Shown piece after piece: positions 34,906 to 44,915 of a DNA stretch of 64,000 nucleotides (positions within the stretch are counted from its first letter, which is position 1; each line of letters begins with the position of its first letter). This DNA comes from CAWEFA01 sp963851385 (GTDB taxonomy: Bacteria > Bacteroidota > Bacteroidia > Bacteroidales > DTGW01). Made by a program: the position numbers and the translations under genes. The notes under the pieces are model-generated. The model was not told the origin of the DNA, ran no database searches, and saw only the letters and a list, made by a program, of their open reading frames with translations. The stretch spans positions 186,001 to 250,000 of the forward strand of contig CAWKPE010000010.1 of NCBI GenBank assembly GCA_963851385.1. The letters run 5' to 3'.

Positions 34906-36093
34906 ATGAAAACTTCAAAATTATTTTTACTTTTTAATTGTATTGCTGTGTTTTTATAACTAATGTACAAGCGCAAACGAATGTTGCTGCTGCTCCTACC
35001 AAGCCGGTATTTTTAATAAATGGTACATGTTCCACTACACTTTCCTATATGAATGATGGTAATACATCTACATTAGCCAGTCTGTATTATCCTGGCGCTA
35101 TTTCCTTTTATATTGATTTGGGGAATGGAGCTGCGAATTATTTTGATCTTACCTCTACAACAATTTATTGGGCAAGTGGAAATTATTTAACAAGTTATAC
35201 TATATACACATCACCTGATAATACCAACTGGACAGTTGCATTATCAGTTACTGGTAATTCAAGTCTTACAGATTCACACAGTCTTACTACAGGCAAAACA
35301 TACGTGAGGTATGTGAAATTTGTGGCAGGTAATTATGCGAATCTCTATAATCTTGGAATTTATGATTTCCAGGTATTTGGTTCTCCCAGTATTGCATTAC
35401 CGGCTTCGTTCAGTACAATAAATGTTTCTAGTACTGCCACTTTTGGCGCTACTGCCTCATTTACCGGGGGAATTACAGCAGGTGCTTTAAACACGCCAAC
35501 TATAAATAATTCGGGTAACTTGAATCTGCAAACTGGCGGAACAAATAGAATCACTATTCTCAACCCAAGTGGTCAGGTAGATATTTTAAATGATTCTTTT
35601 AGTTTCTGGAGCAACAACTACCGGAAGTTTAACAACTACAGGTGCAATTTCTGCAGGAAGCTTAACAGCAACAGGTACAATTTCGGCAGCAAATTTAACA
35701 GTTTCCGGTAGTACATCTTTAAATAATTTATCAATTGCCGGATGTTTTTCTATTCCAGGTACTGTTAGTATTGGCTGTAATAGAATTGAGCCAGGTTATT
35801 CTCTTGCAGTAAATGGTGGAATTATTACTACTGGATTAGTAGTACAATATTATAATAATTGGCCTGATTTCATATTTTCAAAGACTTATAAACTAAAATC
35901 CCTTGCTGAAACGGAAGAATACATAAAAGCCAATAAACATCTGGAAGGTGTGCCAACTGAAACCGAAGTTAAAGAAAAAGGTATTGATGTTGCTGAAATG
36001 AATACCATTTTATTAAAGAAAATTGAGGAAATGACCCTGCTGATGATTGAGCAGAATAAACGCATTGAAGCTTTGGAAAAAAAAGGAAAATGA
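34906..36093 (+). CDS. Secreted discoidin-like/tail-fibre-type protein (two frameshifts in this sequence)
   Basis: The restored protein has about 395 residues. The ATG at 34906 gives a signal peptide (MKTSKLFLLFNCIAVFF..VQAQ) if one T is added to the run at 34951-34955. A beta-rich domain follows with features of F5/8 type C (discoidin) modules (TSPDNTNWT and TYVRYVKFVAG), then short repeats of the form TTGSLTTTGAISAGSLTATG, and a C-terminal region typical of Bacteroidota tail-fibre-like proteins (YIKANKHLEGVPTETEVKEK, then a coiled coil EMNTILLKKIEEMTLLMIEQ). A surplus T at 35597-35600 is the second break. The protein is probably displayed at the surface and may bind glycans; the function is not known. 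Confidence 0.75.
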
Positions 36094-36122
36094 TTATTAT
36101 TTAAGCATTTATACTATTTAAT

Positions 36123-37025
36123 ATGAAAACATATTTTTGCTTTATTTCTTTGATTTTTATGATTGCGATAAAAGCAACTTCACAAGACATGGATATAAAT
36201 GCCAAAGGGGGAGATTATGCACCAGATACAGCCGGATTTTGCCATGATCAATATAATTATCCTGATTATGGTGGCTTGGATTTTAAAATTCAACCCTGTA
36301 GGAGAGAAATCATTGGTACCTTAAAACAGAATAGTAGCAAAAAACATAAACTGGATATTACTAAATTCACTGATCCTACATTAATTCCTTATCATAATCT
36401 TACCCTTGAAAACAAATGGCAATTAAAGCAATTGGTATCTATAACAAAAGATCAAAAATACTTTAATTTGCTAACAAAATTAGCTCTTGATTCTGCAGAA
36501 CGACTTCCTGATCGTTTAGAATATATTAAACTCTTAGAAATATATTCACCAAGATGTATAGAAGTATTGAATCAACTACTAAATGATAGTATAGAAGAAT
36601 TGGCTGCCAATGCTGCATGTGCGTTAGTTGAATTGGGAAAATATGATAAAGCATTCCTCTTCTTTAAGGTTTATCATAGCGCTGAACCTGCTTTTGAGGT
36701 ATACTTGTCACTTGCAAAAATGAATACGCCCGAAGCTACTAAAGAATTAATCAGGCTGGCAAAAGAAGACAGGCAGCCAGGCCTCGTGCTCTCTGCCGTA
36801 TCATCTTTGTCATTACATAATGGACTTTGCAATGTAGCATTTGAAGTTTTTTCTGAATTTGCCAAAAGCAAATTTGAGCATATAAGGGAAAAGACAGTTT
36901 CTTGCCTGGCTTATTATACTGGAACGCCCGAAGCCTTCAATATTATCAGACAAATGAAAAATGACCCAAGCGAAGTGGTAAGAAACGAAGTTAACCATGT
37001 TTTAAGTATTTACAATAAAAACTAA
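36123..37025 (+). CDS. Secreted HEAT-repeat protein
   Basis: A 300-residue protein with a signal peptide (about 1-20, ending ATSQ). From about 85 to the end it is helical with HEAT-like units, for instance LNDSIEELAANAACALVELG (about 156-175) and NDPSEVVRNEVNHVLS near the end. Residues 25-60 hold a Cys-containing, Tyr- and Asp-rich segment of unknown meaning. It starts 29 bases after the previous gene and ends five bases before the next ATG, so it is likely co-expressed with the peptidase-like protein, perhaps as a binding partner. Confidence 0.8.
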   Translation: MKTYFCFISLIFMIAIKATSQDMDINAKGGDYAPDTAGFCHDQYNYPDYGGLDFKIQPCRREIIGTLKQNSSKKHKLDITKFTDPTLIPYHNLTLENKWQLKQLVSITKDQKYFNLLTKLALDSAERLPDRLEYIKLLEIYSPRCIEVLNQLLNDSIEELAANAACALVELGKYDKAFLFFKVYHSAEPAFEVYLSLAKMNTPEATKELIRLAKEDRQPGLVLSAVSSLSLHNGLCNVAFEVFSEFAKSKFEHIREKTVSCLAYYTGTPEAFNIIRQMKNDPSEVVRNEVNHVLSIYNKN

Positions 37026-37030
37026 AATTT

Positions 37031-39544
37031 ATGAAAATAAAATCAATATTGCTCTATTTATATTTTTTTTCCTGCGCTATAAATATACATGCCCAGGACC
37101 CGACTGATCAATCTGGGGATACAGATCCTGATATGATTATAGGCAGTTCAGTGGTTGATTTAAACGATCCAATTTATAACAACTTATATTCGACCTCTTG
37201 CAGTTCAAAAAAGAAAGCTGCGAAAGATGCATCCAGGACCTTTTCTATTGAATATAATCAAGGTAGCAATGCGTGTAACATACCTGTCGCATGTGATTGG
37301 GGACTACAAAGCGATAATACTTGGACTACAATTTGTAATACTTCAAGTATATTTAGAGATGAAGGTTGTTTGATTACTTGCCAGGCGATGATTCTTGCTA
37401 ATTCTGGTTTCACAGACGTAACTCCCTTAACTTGGGCTAATACATTATGTTCATATAATCCTTCAGGAATTAGTGAGAGCGGAGCTATGACTATATGTGG
37501 TAATTGTACAGATTATTTAGATGTATATTCTGGAAGTAAAGTTTTTCAAAGTTATGTTTTCACATGGAATAGTTCAAGCGATAATAATCATTTGGTAGGC
37601 CTTATGAAAAATCAGATTGATAATGGGGGTTGGGTAATTGCAAGAATTAATGATATTCTTAATGCTAAGACTGGAGGAGGATGTAATATAATATCTGCTT
37701 CACATCATTTTGTTTTAATTTATGGGTATAATGGTGACAATCCTGACTGGAGCGATTTTTTAGTATCGGACCCATCGTCCCATTGCGAAGATGTTTGTCA
37801 CGATAATGATACTTGGACATTAGGAGATTATAGCGATGACATTCCGCTAAATAGTGGCACTTACGTTGTTTTTTATAATGTTCAGCAACAAGGAACCGCT
37901 ACACATTTAAAAATAAATACACCAAAAACAAGTACCGTCGGAAATATATTAAAATTAATGTTTGCATTATTATCTACAACTGAAAAAAGTGCAACTGCAA
38001 CTAATGACAGTTATTGCAATGTAATTTGGAAAATTACAAATTCTGCTGGGTTTACATACAGTATAAATTCTGATGTTCCTTCATTTACGTTTGACCAACC
38101 AGGAATATATACTATTTCGGCAGTAGCCGAAAATGCAGATGGCATTTATACAGATGTGGAAGAAATTGATGTACAAGGAGATCCCACGTCAACTTCGAAT
38201 AGCTCTGCAAATACAGACTGGACAGCTAATGGTAACGATACGTATTTTTGTGCAACATGTCAGCCGGCTCCATGTCCTTCCGCTGCACCTGGTATACCTA
38301 ACGGCCTTACCAGTTCAAAAGTTTCAACTTCCGGGTTCACGGTATCATGGGGAACTGTTGCTTGTACAACAAATTATTTGGTTTATATTGATGTTAATGG
38401 CACTCAAATTTCAGGCAGTCCATTTACAGTTACAACAAATAGCTTAACCGAAAGTAAATTAACTGAAGGTGTTTATTATAATGTGAAGGTAAGTGCACAG
38501 AACAGTTATGGAGTATCCGCAACAAGTCAAGTATTACAAATTCAAACTGTAAATCCTCCTCCGCCTTCACAATCTTGCTACCAATTTAATGACTTTAGTT
38601 ACGTTGGTAATAACTGGTATGCAACTGCCATGAATACTACTTTCGAAATTCAGGACAATACTGTTGCCTCAGGCTGGAATCCGCATGTTTGGATATGTTG
38701 GGATGTAAAACGTGGTTGTGGAACACTAGACTATGATGTTGGTGATTATTGGGCTTGGACCGAAGAAAAGGTTCAATATATGGGGGGGGACGGGCCCGTT
38801 ATGATAGATTTTAAACCAATGTATCCTGGGCATTTAATAGATCACGTTTACTATACAGAAGGGCAATATATAATCAAGTATTATGAAAGAGAAGCTCATT
38901 GTGATGAGGATGTCAGCGACGAATTAGCAAATGATAATATTGCATGGGGCGGTGCCAACATTGTTGATTGCAGCAAAACAAAGTATCCTGCTGACCTCCT
39001 CGCTAAAGTTAATAATTACGATTGGGGCTGGGGTCATGGATATTTTGGGGGTTCGTTCATATTGAATGACCTTTCTCCAATTAAAGATAAAAATGGAAGT
39101 TCCTGTAGCAACAACATGAAGCTTATTTTATCGGCATGCAATTCAATTGAGTTGGATCCGGGGATTTCTCTTGCACCTACGGTTGCTGGTAATTATATTC
39201 AACTGGAAGTAGGTGTAATAGAAGGTTCGCAAGGCAGTACCAAAAAATCGGCAGAAATTGAGGATATTGCTACCAATATTACTCCTGTTGAAACAGATAA
39301 TAAAGAAGCAAACATTAGCATTTTCCCTAACCCCAATAAAGGTTCATTTACTGTGTCGTTAACGAACGAGGAGGTTAGTGAAATATCCATAGTAAACATT
39401 TTTGGCCAGGTGGTACAATTTAAAACCAATAATAATGTAGGCAGTTCGTTTACTATTTCCCTGCCAGGCGGGTGCAAAGGAATGTACCTTGTAAGGTTAA
39501 GAGGCAGTCAAAAAACTTATTTGCAAAAAATAGTAGTTGAATAA
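37031..39544 (+). CDS. Secreted C39-like cysteine-peptidase-domain protein with FnIII domain and T9SS sorting tail
   Basis: The 837-residue protein has a signal peptide (1-22). A papain/C39-like domain runs from about 70 to 260: the candidate nucleophile is C113 (EGCLITCQAMILA), the His is H225/H226 (ASHHFVLIYGY), and Asp247 (VSDP) completes a triad. The segment is unusually rich in Cys. A PKD-like region (about 290-380) and a fibronectin type III domain (about 420-505) follow, then an uncharacterised Trp- and Asp-rich domain (about 515-720). The end is a type A T9SS sorting domain (ISIFPNPNKGSFTVSL, GMYLVRLRGS, QKIVVE). It should be exported through the type IX system and anchored or released at the cell surface. 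Substrates are unknown. Confidence 0.82.
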   Translation: MKIKSILLYLYFFSCAINIHAQDPTDQSGDTDPDMIIGSSVVDLNDPIYNNLYSTSCSSKKKAAKDASRTFSIEYNQGSNACNIPVACDWGLQSDNTWTTICNTSSIFRDEGCLITCQAMILANSGFTDVTPLTWANTLCSYNPSGISESGAMTICGNCTDYLDVYSGSKVFQSYVFTWNSSSDNNHLVGLMKNQIDNGGWVIARINDILNAKTGGGCNIISASHHFVLIYGYNGDNPDWSDFLVSDPSSHCEDVCHDNDTWTLGDYSDDIPLNSGTYVVFYNVQQQGTATHLKINTPKTSTVGNILKLMFALLSTTEKSATATNDSYCNVIWKITNSAGFTYSINSDVPSFTFDQPGIYTISAVAENADGIYTDVEEIDVQGDPTSTSNSSANTDWTANGNDTYFCATCQPAPCPSAAPGIPNGLTSSKVSTSGFTVSWGTVACTTNYLVYIDVNGTQISGSPFTVTTNSLTESKLTEGVYYNVKVSAQNSYGVSATSQVLQIQTVNPPPPSQSCYQFNDFSYVGNNWYATAMNTTFEIQDNTVASGWNPHVWICWDVKRGCGTLDYDVGDYWAWTEEKVQYMGGDGPVMIDFKPMYPGHLIDHVYYTEGQYIIKYYEREAHCDEDVSDELANDNIAWGGANIVDCSKTKYPADLLAKVNNYDWGWGHGYFGGSFILNDLSPIKDKNGSSCSNNMKLILSACNSIELDPGISLAPTVAGNYIQLEVGVIEGSQGSTKKSAEIEDIATNITPVETDNKEANISIFPNPNKGSFTVSLTNEEVSEISIVNIFGQVVQFKTNNNVGSSFTISLPGGCKGMYLVRLRGSQKTYLQKIVVE

Positions 39545-39582
39545 ACTATATTTATTTAAATTCTAATTTGTTTTTGCACATT

Positions 39583-39613
39583 ACCCTGTCAGGCTTTGAA
39601 AACCTGACAGGGT
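39583..39613 (+). terminator. Strong hairpin after the T9SS protein gene
   Basis: ACCCTGTCAGG (39583-39593) and CCTGACAGGGT (39603-39613) are a perfect 11-bp inverted repeat with a nine-base loop, followed by TTGTTT. It lies 39 bases past the stop codon and fits a terminator; the same sequence type also occurs as a dispersed palindrome in related genomes. Confidence 0.7.
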
Positions 39614-39715
39614 TTGTTTAATCTGAAATGTGTAACTTTTTAATATACTTTATATAGTTTGAAGTAAGAAATAGTATGGTAGAGGTAGGATACTGTTTCA
39701 TACTGTCAGGACATG

Positions 39716-39839
39716 TTATAATAAACCGAATAATATTTATTACGTAATCAAAAACCAGACTTCGACTATGCTCAGTCTGACATTAAATGTCATATCGCGT
39801 AGTCGAGATATGTTATATCTTATATTCGGTTTAATATAA
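39716..39839. mobile_element. MITE-like element with 20-bp imperfect terminal inverted repeats
   Basis: The ends TTATAATAAACCGAATAATA (39716-39735) and TTATATTCGGTTTAATATAA (39820-39839) are inverted repeats. The 124-base interior holds CTTCGACTATGCTCAG and a matching TAGTCGAGATATG arm, similar in plan to the 123-bp MITE but with different ends. No target duplication could be recognised. Confidence 0.5.
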
Positions 39840-39865
39840 TTGTTGATAAATAAACTTAGTTAAGT

Positions 39866-41386
39866 TTATTTCTTATTCCTGAACAAATAAAAAAAACCTC
39901 CGCCTTTTAATTCCATGGGTCCCTGAGTAGAAGAACTACTTTGATTGGATGAAGACGTACCGGTAGCAAATGGCCCCCAACCTATTGCATCATAAAAATA
40001 ATAATAAACTCCCGCTGGTGCATCATAATTATATTTGGTTGTTCCATCCCATCCTTTCCAGTCAGATGATGATCCTGATCCAAGGTATTCCCACATCCAT
40101 TTGCCCCACTGGTTATAAATTGTTAAGTGGAAAATCCTAATAGATTTATAATTCGTATTATGACTAGGTGTAGTATCTTCTTTAAAAGTAAAAAATCCAT
40201 AATACTTATTTCCAGGTTCAAACGCATTCGGAAACCTAAGAGAAGAAGAATCACCTAGAGGTCCAAGCTGAGATTGATCAACTGTTACTTTTTTAAGTAC
40301 AGAATCTGTGCAAATATTATATGGACCGGTAGAATAGAGCTTGACAGTATAAATATACGGCCTGTAATAAGTATAAGAAACAGAATCTTTTGGATTGCTA
40401 CTAAGATAAAAGTCAATTTGTCTGGTATCAAAATAACGATGAAACGAATCAGCTAAGAACCATTGGAAATTATATCCGTTTTTTGACTTGTTTTTAAATT
40501 TAACTAATAATGGTGCTTCTCCTATAGCGGAAGTATCATTTATAAAAGCTTTGGTAGAATCTTTTAGTCTGTGAAAAATAGAATCCTGAAAAGTAAAATA
40601 ATCAAAATCAGCTATTGTTCTTATGGGATCATAAATTACAGTATCGGCAGCATTATTGCCAAACGTATCAGAAAATGAAACAGAAAAAATAGTAGTATCA
40701 GTGGGAGGAGCATACTTGTAAATTTGAGGTTCTTTATCCAAAGTACCTGCATCAGGAACTGATGACCATAAAATATTGGTATCATTTCTAAAAACCAGGT
40801 TTGCTCTTCCGGGAACAGGATTTGCATAATAAAAATCATTATGGATATAGGTTAATGAAGTATCAGCAGCAGGTTCGCCAGCTTTTATAACTCCAAGCTT
40901 TACATAGGCGCACTGGGAATAAAAAGGGCTTACCTTCCCGTCCGAAGTTTTTCTCAAATGAAACCTCAATTTGTTAATAAATATCCAAGCTCTAAACGTG
41001 GTATCAATGGAATCTTTAATCATTCGAACCTGGTAACCACCAGAAACAAGGTTACTTCTTGATTCTGAATTGCTGCCCGACATAACTAATGAATCGAACT
41101 TTACAAATATTTTTTGAAAATAATCATATTGGCTCCATACAAATGTCCAGCCTAAAGTACTGTCCGGTGAATTTGCAATTAATTCACCTCTCCTGGTATA
41201 TAAATCTTTTTTAGGTAATCTGTCAGTAGCGTTGAACGCATAAACAGTGTCTTTGCCATCATTCAGCGCAGAATTTACCGTAACCTTATAATCGTAACCA
41301 ATACCGTACAATTGTGCGTTGGTTTGCTGTTCAATTAGCTGTATAAAACAAAAGCAAAATAAAAATATTTTAATAAAATACTTCAT
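39866..41386 (-). CDS. Surface protein with gliding-type (CHU_C) C-terminal domain
   Basis: A 506-residue protein starting MKYFIKIFLFCFCFIQLIEQ at 41386 with a signal peptide to about residue 25. An in-frame ATG at 41422 is rejected because a promoter element lies at 41420-41427. The middle has PKD-like beta domains (APLLVKFKNKSKNGYNFQWF at about 294-313). The end resembles the T9SS type B sorting domain (SLRFPNAFEPGNKYYGFFTF, IYNQWGKWMWE, WKGWDGTTKY, APAGVYYYFYDAIG), but instead of stopping there it runs on with a Ser-rich stretch and GGFFYLFRNKK. Function unknown; probably cell-surface or matrix. Confidence 0.82.
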   Translation of the reverse strand: MKYFIKIFLFCFCFIQLIEQQTNAQLYGIGYDYKVTVNSALNDGKDTVYAFNATDRLPKKDLYTRRGELIANSPDSTLGWTFVWSQYDYFQKIFVKFDSLVMSGSNSESRSNLVSGGYQVRMIKDSIDTTFRAWIFINKLRFHLRKTSDGKVSPFYSQCAYVKLGVIKAGEPAADTSLTYIHNDFYYANPVPGRANLVFRNDTNILWSSVPDAGTLDKEPQIYKYAPPTDTTIFSVSFSDTFGNNAADTVIYDPIRTIADFDYFTFQDSIFHRLKDSTKAFINDTSAIGEAPLLVKFKNKSKNGYNFQWFLADSFHRYFDTRQIDFYLSSNPKDSVSYTYYRPYIYTVKLYSTGPYNICTDSVLKKVTVDQSQLGPLGDSSSLRFPNAFEPGNKYYGFFTFKEDTTPSHNTNYKSIRIFHLTIYNQWGKWMWEYLGSGSSSDWKGWDGTTKYNYDAPAGVYYYFYDAIGWGPFATGTSSSNQSSSSTQGPMELKGGGFFYLFRNKK

Positions 41387-41419
41387 TTGAAAATTCAACT
41401 TGTAATTTAACCGGGACTG

Positions 41420-41427
41420 CAAATATA
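41420..41427 (-). promoter_or_regulatory. -7 promoter element of the CHU_C protein gene
   Basis: On the minus strand TATATTTG, an exact TAnnTTTG match, lies 33 bases above the ATG at 41386. No good -33 box was found. Confidence 0.5.
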
Positions 41428-41469
41428 CCTAATTATGCGAATTAAGAATTAAATGAATAAAAAAAACCT

Positions 41470-41567
41470 AACCGCGAAGCTCGCAAAGTCCCGAATAATC
41501 AGGATTAGCAAAGCCCGCAAAGATTTCTCTGCGCACTTTGCGTCTTCTTTGCGTTCTTTGCGGTTTG
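41470..41567. repeat. GCAAAG-rich imperfect inverted repeat
   Basis: The left part (ACCGCGAAGCTCGCAAAG) and right part (CTTTGCGTTCTTTGCGGTTT) pair imperfectly, with further TTTGCG units between them. It is clearly more GC-rich than its surroundings. It begins the gap of about 955 bases between the CHU_C gene and the helicase gene. Confidence 0.55.
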
Positions 41568-41636
41568 AATTTTTTTCTTTCTAAAATATTAACATATTCT
41601 TATTCTTATTATTGTGTATTGATTCTTTTTTCTTTA

Positions 41637-42174
41637 AACCCCATACCTCTTAAAAAAGGTAATTTCCTAGATTATGGTACATTCTAAATCCCTTCCAAAT
41701 TTAAATGTCACATATTCAATTATTTTTTCTCTACCTTTTTCTTAAAAAAAAGTAGCCAAAATTCAAGAAAATCTGAAGCTTCAACCCACAAGGCTCCCGC
41801 ACCCTCGCCAGATTTTCAGGCCCACGCACACCGGCCTTTGTCCGGTTTTGGGGAAGTGCTCAAAATAAACATTAGTCGCCATTGAATATGAACTAAAATA
41901 AATTAATAGCTAGCCAATGTGTAATGGCTTTTTCACGGATGGTGCGGAAAGCAGGTTTTGATGCATAAGTTCTAATCATTAAAAAAACAATGAATTTATT
42001 TATGTGCCACTTCTCTCAATTTACATGCAAAACCGAAACCTGATTTCTTCATTCGTGGTGACTTTTTTTGTTACTTTTTTTTATGGCAGAAAAAAAAGTA
42101 AATTCCAGTATGATAAGAACGTCATTATTTTGTGCCAATATCTAGGAAATTATTCTTAAAAAGGGTCTGGGGTT
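41637..42174. mobile_element. Non-coding element with about 45-bp imperfect terminal inverted repeats and nested repeats
   Basis: The left end (41637-41682, starting AACCCCATACC and containing TAATTTCCTAGAT) matches the reverse complement of the right end (42131-42174). Inside lies a second inverted pair built on AAAAAAAAGTA (about 41740-41756 and 42070-42102), and a segment (about 41750-41815, AATCTGAAGCTTCAACCC) also found in reverse at 48580-48660. No open frame of note is inside. It fits a nested non-autonomous element or the remains of one. Confidence 0.5.
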
Positions 42175-42341
42175 AATTATGTAAAATAATTTAAACATTA
42201 ACCGAAAAATTATTTTATAGAACCAATAGCTAATAGCCAACAGCCCTTTTGTTAATAAAATTTTTAATGATTTTAACGTTGCATTCAAAAAGAAAACTTA
42301 GTAGTAAGTACCTTTAGAAATTATTTATAAAGAAAAAACAA

Positions 42342-44689
42342 GTGATCAATTTTCTCAAAGATTTGAATGAGCCGCAGTACGAAGCAGTGGTTTATAATGA
42401 TGGTCCTTCTTTAGTTATAGCAGGTGCAGGTTCAGGTAAAACAAGAGTTTTAACTTATAAAGTCGCTTATTTGCTTTCGCAGGGCGTAAATGCGCGATCT
42501 ATTCTGGCACTTACATTTACCAATAAAGCAGCCAGGGAAATGAAAGAGCGTATTTCCAAACTTGTGGGACCCGATTTGGCCCGCAACTTATGGATGGGTA
42601 CATTTCATTCAATCTTTTCAAAAATCCTCAGATTCGAATCAGCCACTATGGGATATAGTTCAAATTACTCCATTTACGATACTTCGGATTCGAAAAGTGT
42701 TATTAAAGCAGTAATAAAAGAACTTAATCTCGACGACCAAATTTATAAGGTTAATGAAGTTATGAGCCGTATTTCAATGGCAAAAAACAATCTCGTTACA
42801 CCACAGGGTTATATTGCCAACAACCAGATCATGGAGCAGGACAGGGCTTCTCGCAAACCCCGAATTGCTGACATTTACCGGCTTTATTGCCTGCGTTGCA
42901 AGAAAGCCGACGCTATGGATTTTGACGATCTGTTGCTTAATACTAATATTCTGTTTCGAGACGTTGCTGATATTTTGGATAAGTACAGGAGGATTTTCAG
43001 TTACATTCTTGTTGACGAATACCAGGACACAAATTTTTCCCAATACCTGATTGTAAATAAACTCGCATCTGTTCATAAAAAAATATGCGTAGTTGGCGAC
43101 GATGCACAAAGTATTTATTCATTTCGCGGGGCCAAGATTGAAAACATCCTGAATTTCAAAAATGATTATCCCGATTACAAACTTTTCAAACTTGAACAAA
43201 ATTACCGATCGACACAAAATATAGTTAATGCGGCAAACAGCATTATTGCTAAAAATAAAGGACAGATTCATAAGAAAGTCTGGTCGGCCAAAGAGCATGG
43301 TGAACCAGTAAAAGTGTTCGAAGCTGAAACCGACCAGGAAGAAGGATTTATTATCGCCAATAACATTTTAGACACGAGATTGACCAAGCAACTTAATTTC
43401 AACCAGTTTGCAATATTGTATCGCACAAATGCCCAAAGCCGTATTTTCGAAGAATCACTGCGAAAAAGAAATATACCTTATAAAGTTTATGGAAGCTTAT
43501 CGTTTTACCAGCGAAAAGAAATAAAAGATCTGTTGGCTTATTTTCGCCTTACTGTAAATAAAAACGATGAAGAGGCTCTAAAACGGATTATTAATTATCC
43601 TGCCCGTGGAATAGGTTCCGTGTACAATTGACAAAATAGAAGAATATTCAAATACATCTGAAAAGAGCATGTGGACGGCAATTAACGAACCTGATATACA
43701 TAATTTGGGACTCAATAAAGGTACTATTCAGAAAATCGAAAATTTCAGAGATTTGATTAATGGGTTTTCTGTAAAGTTATATGACAGAAGAAGCGTACAA
43801 TCTTGCCATGCATATTGCCAAGTCAAGCGGCATTATGTCTGACCTTAAAAGTGAAAGCACTTTTGAAAGTATGAGCAGAATGGAGAATATTGAAGAACTA
43901 TTGAACAGCATCAAAGAATTTTCGGACAGTTTACAAAATGAAATTACTACTATTATTACTCTTGATAAATATCTCGAAAATGTTTCCCTGCTAACCGATG
44001 CTGACACAGATAAAAATGAAGATCGTGATAAAGTCAGCCTGATGACAATTCATTCTGCAAAAGGATTAGAATTTGATTATGTATTCATTGCAGGAGTTGA
44101 AGAAGATTTGTTTCCTTCGAAAATGGCACTTGTATCACCACAGGAACTTGAAGAAGAAAGAAGACTGTTTTACGTTGCAGTGACACGAGCAGGTCAATTA
44201 GCAACTATTTCGTACGCTTCACATCGATATAAATGGGGCGTGCCTACTGTTTGCACTCCAAGCCGCTTTATAAAAGATATTGATGAAAAATATGTTGAAT
44301 TGCCGCTATCAATTGAAAATGATAATTCATCAGACTTTGATTTTAACAACCTTTTTGATAAGCCTGAAGAATTAAAAACCAGACAGCGTAATATTTCAAA
44401 GTCCAAGATAGCAGAATCGGTTAAAACAGTTACACCTCTAAATCTAAATAAAAAGCTGGTAGATATGAAAACTGCATCCAGGAAACAATCTCAGCTTAGT
44501 GAAACTTTCGATGCTGATGACCCTTCTAAAATAAAAACAGGTATGACAGTAAATCATCAGCAATTTGGCAATGGGAAAATCATCAGCATTGAAGGAAAAG
44601 AACCAAATACCAAAGCTGTAGTATTTTTTGAGAGTGCAGGAGAAAAGAAGCTTTTGCTAAAATTTGCCAGATTGAAAATTGTTGAATAA
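42342..44689 (+). CDS. UvrD/PcrA-type ATP-dependent DNA helicase (two frameshifts in this sequence)
   Basis: A superfamily 1A 3'-5' helicase, about 781 residues when two surplus bases (about 43624 and about 43777) are removed. Segment 1 has the Q motif (LNEPQYEAV), Walker A AGAGSGKT (27-34), DEYQDTN, GDDAQSIYSFRGA and LEQNYRST. The middle segment (IDKIEEYSNTSEKSMWTAIN) is in a second frame, and segment 3 has LMTIHSAKGLEFDYVFIAG and EERRLFYVAVTRA, ending in the PcrA/UvrD C-terminal Tudor-like region (PSKIKTGMTVNHQQFGNGKI). The start is GTG at 42342. It acts in excision and mismatch repair and clears stalled forks. All motifs are kept, so the breaks look like sequence errors. Confidence 0.9.
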
Positions 44690-44915
44690 GGAATAATCCC
44701 ATTTTAATAAGCTAAAAAAATAGTTTTTTATACTGATTCTAAATATTTTCTTACTTTTGCCATTGATATTTGTTATCTTTAATATATGAATTGCAGAAAG
44801 CAAAAAATCATATCTTGGAATTTAACAAAAAATAATTTGACACATTACTATTAAGGCTTTCTCTTAATCATTAACGTTTAATCAAACACTTAATTTAGAT
44901 AAACAATAAATAATT

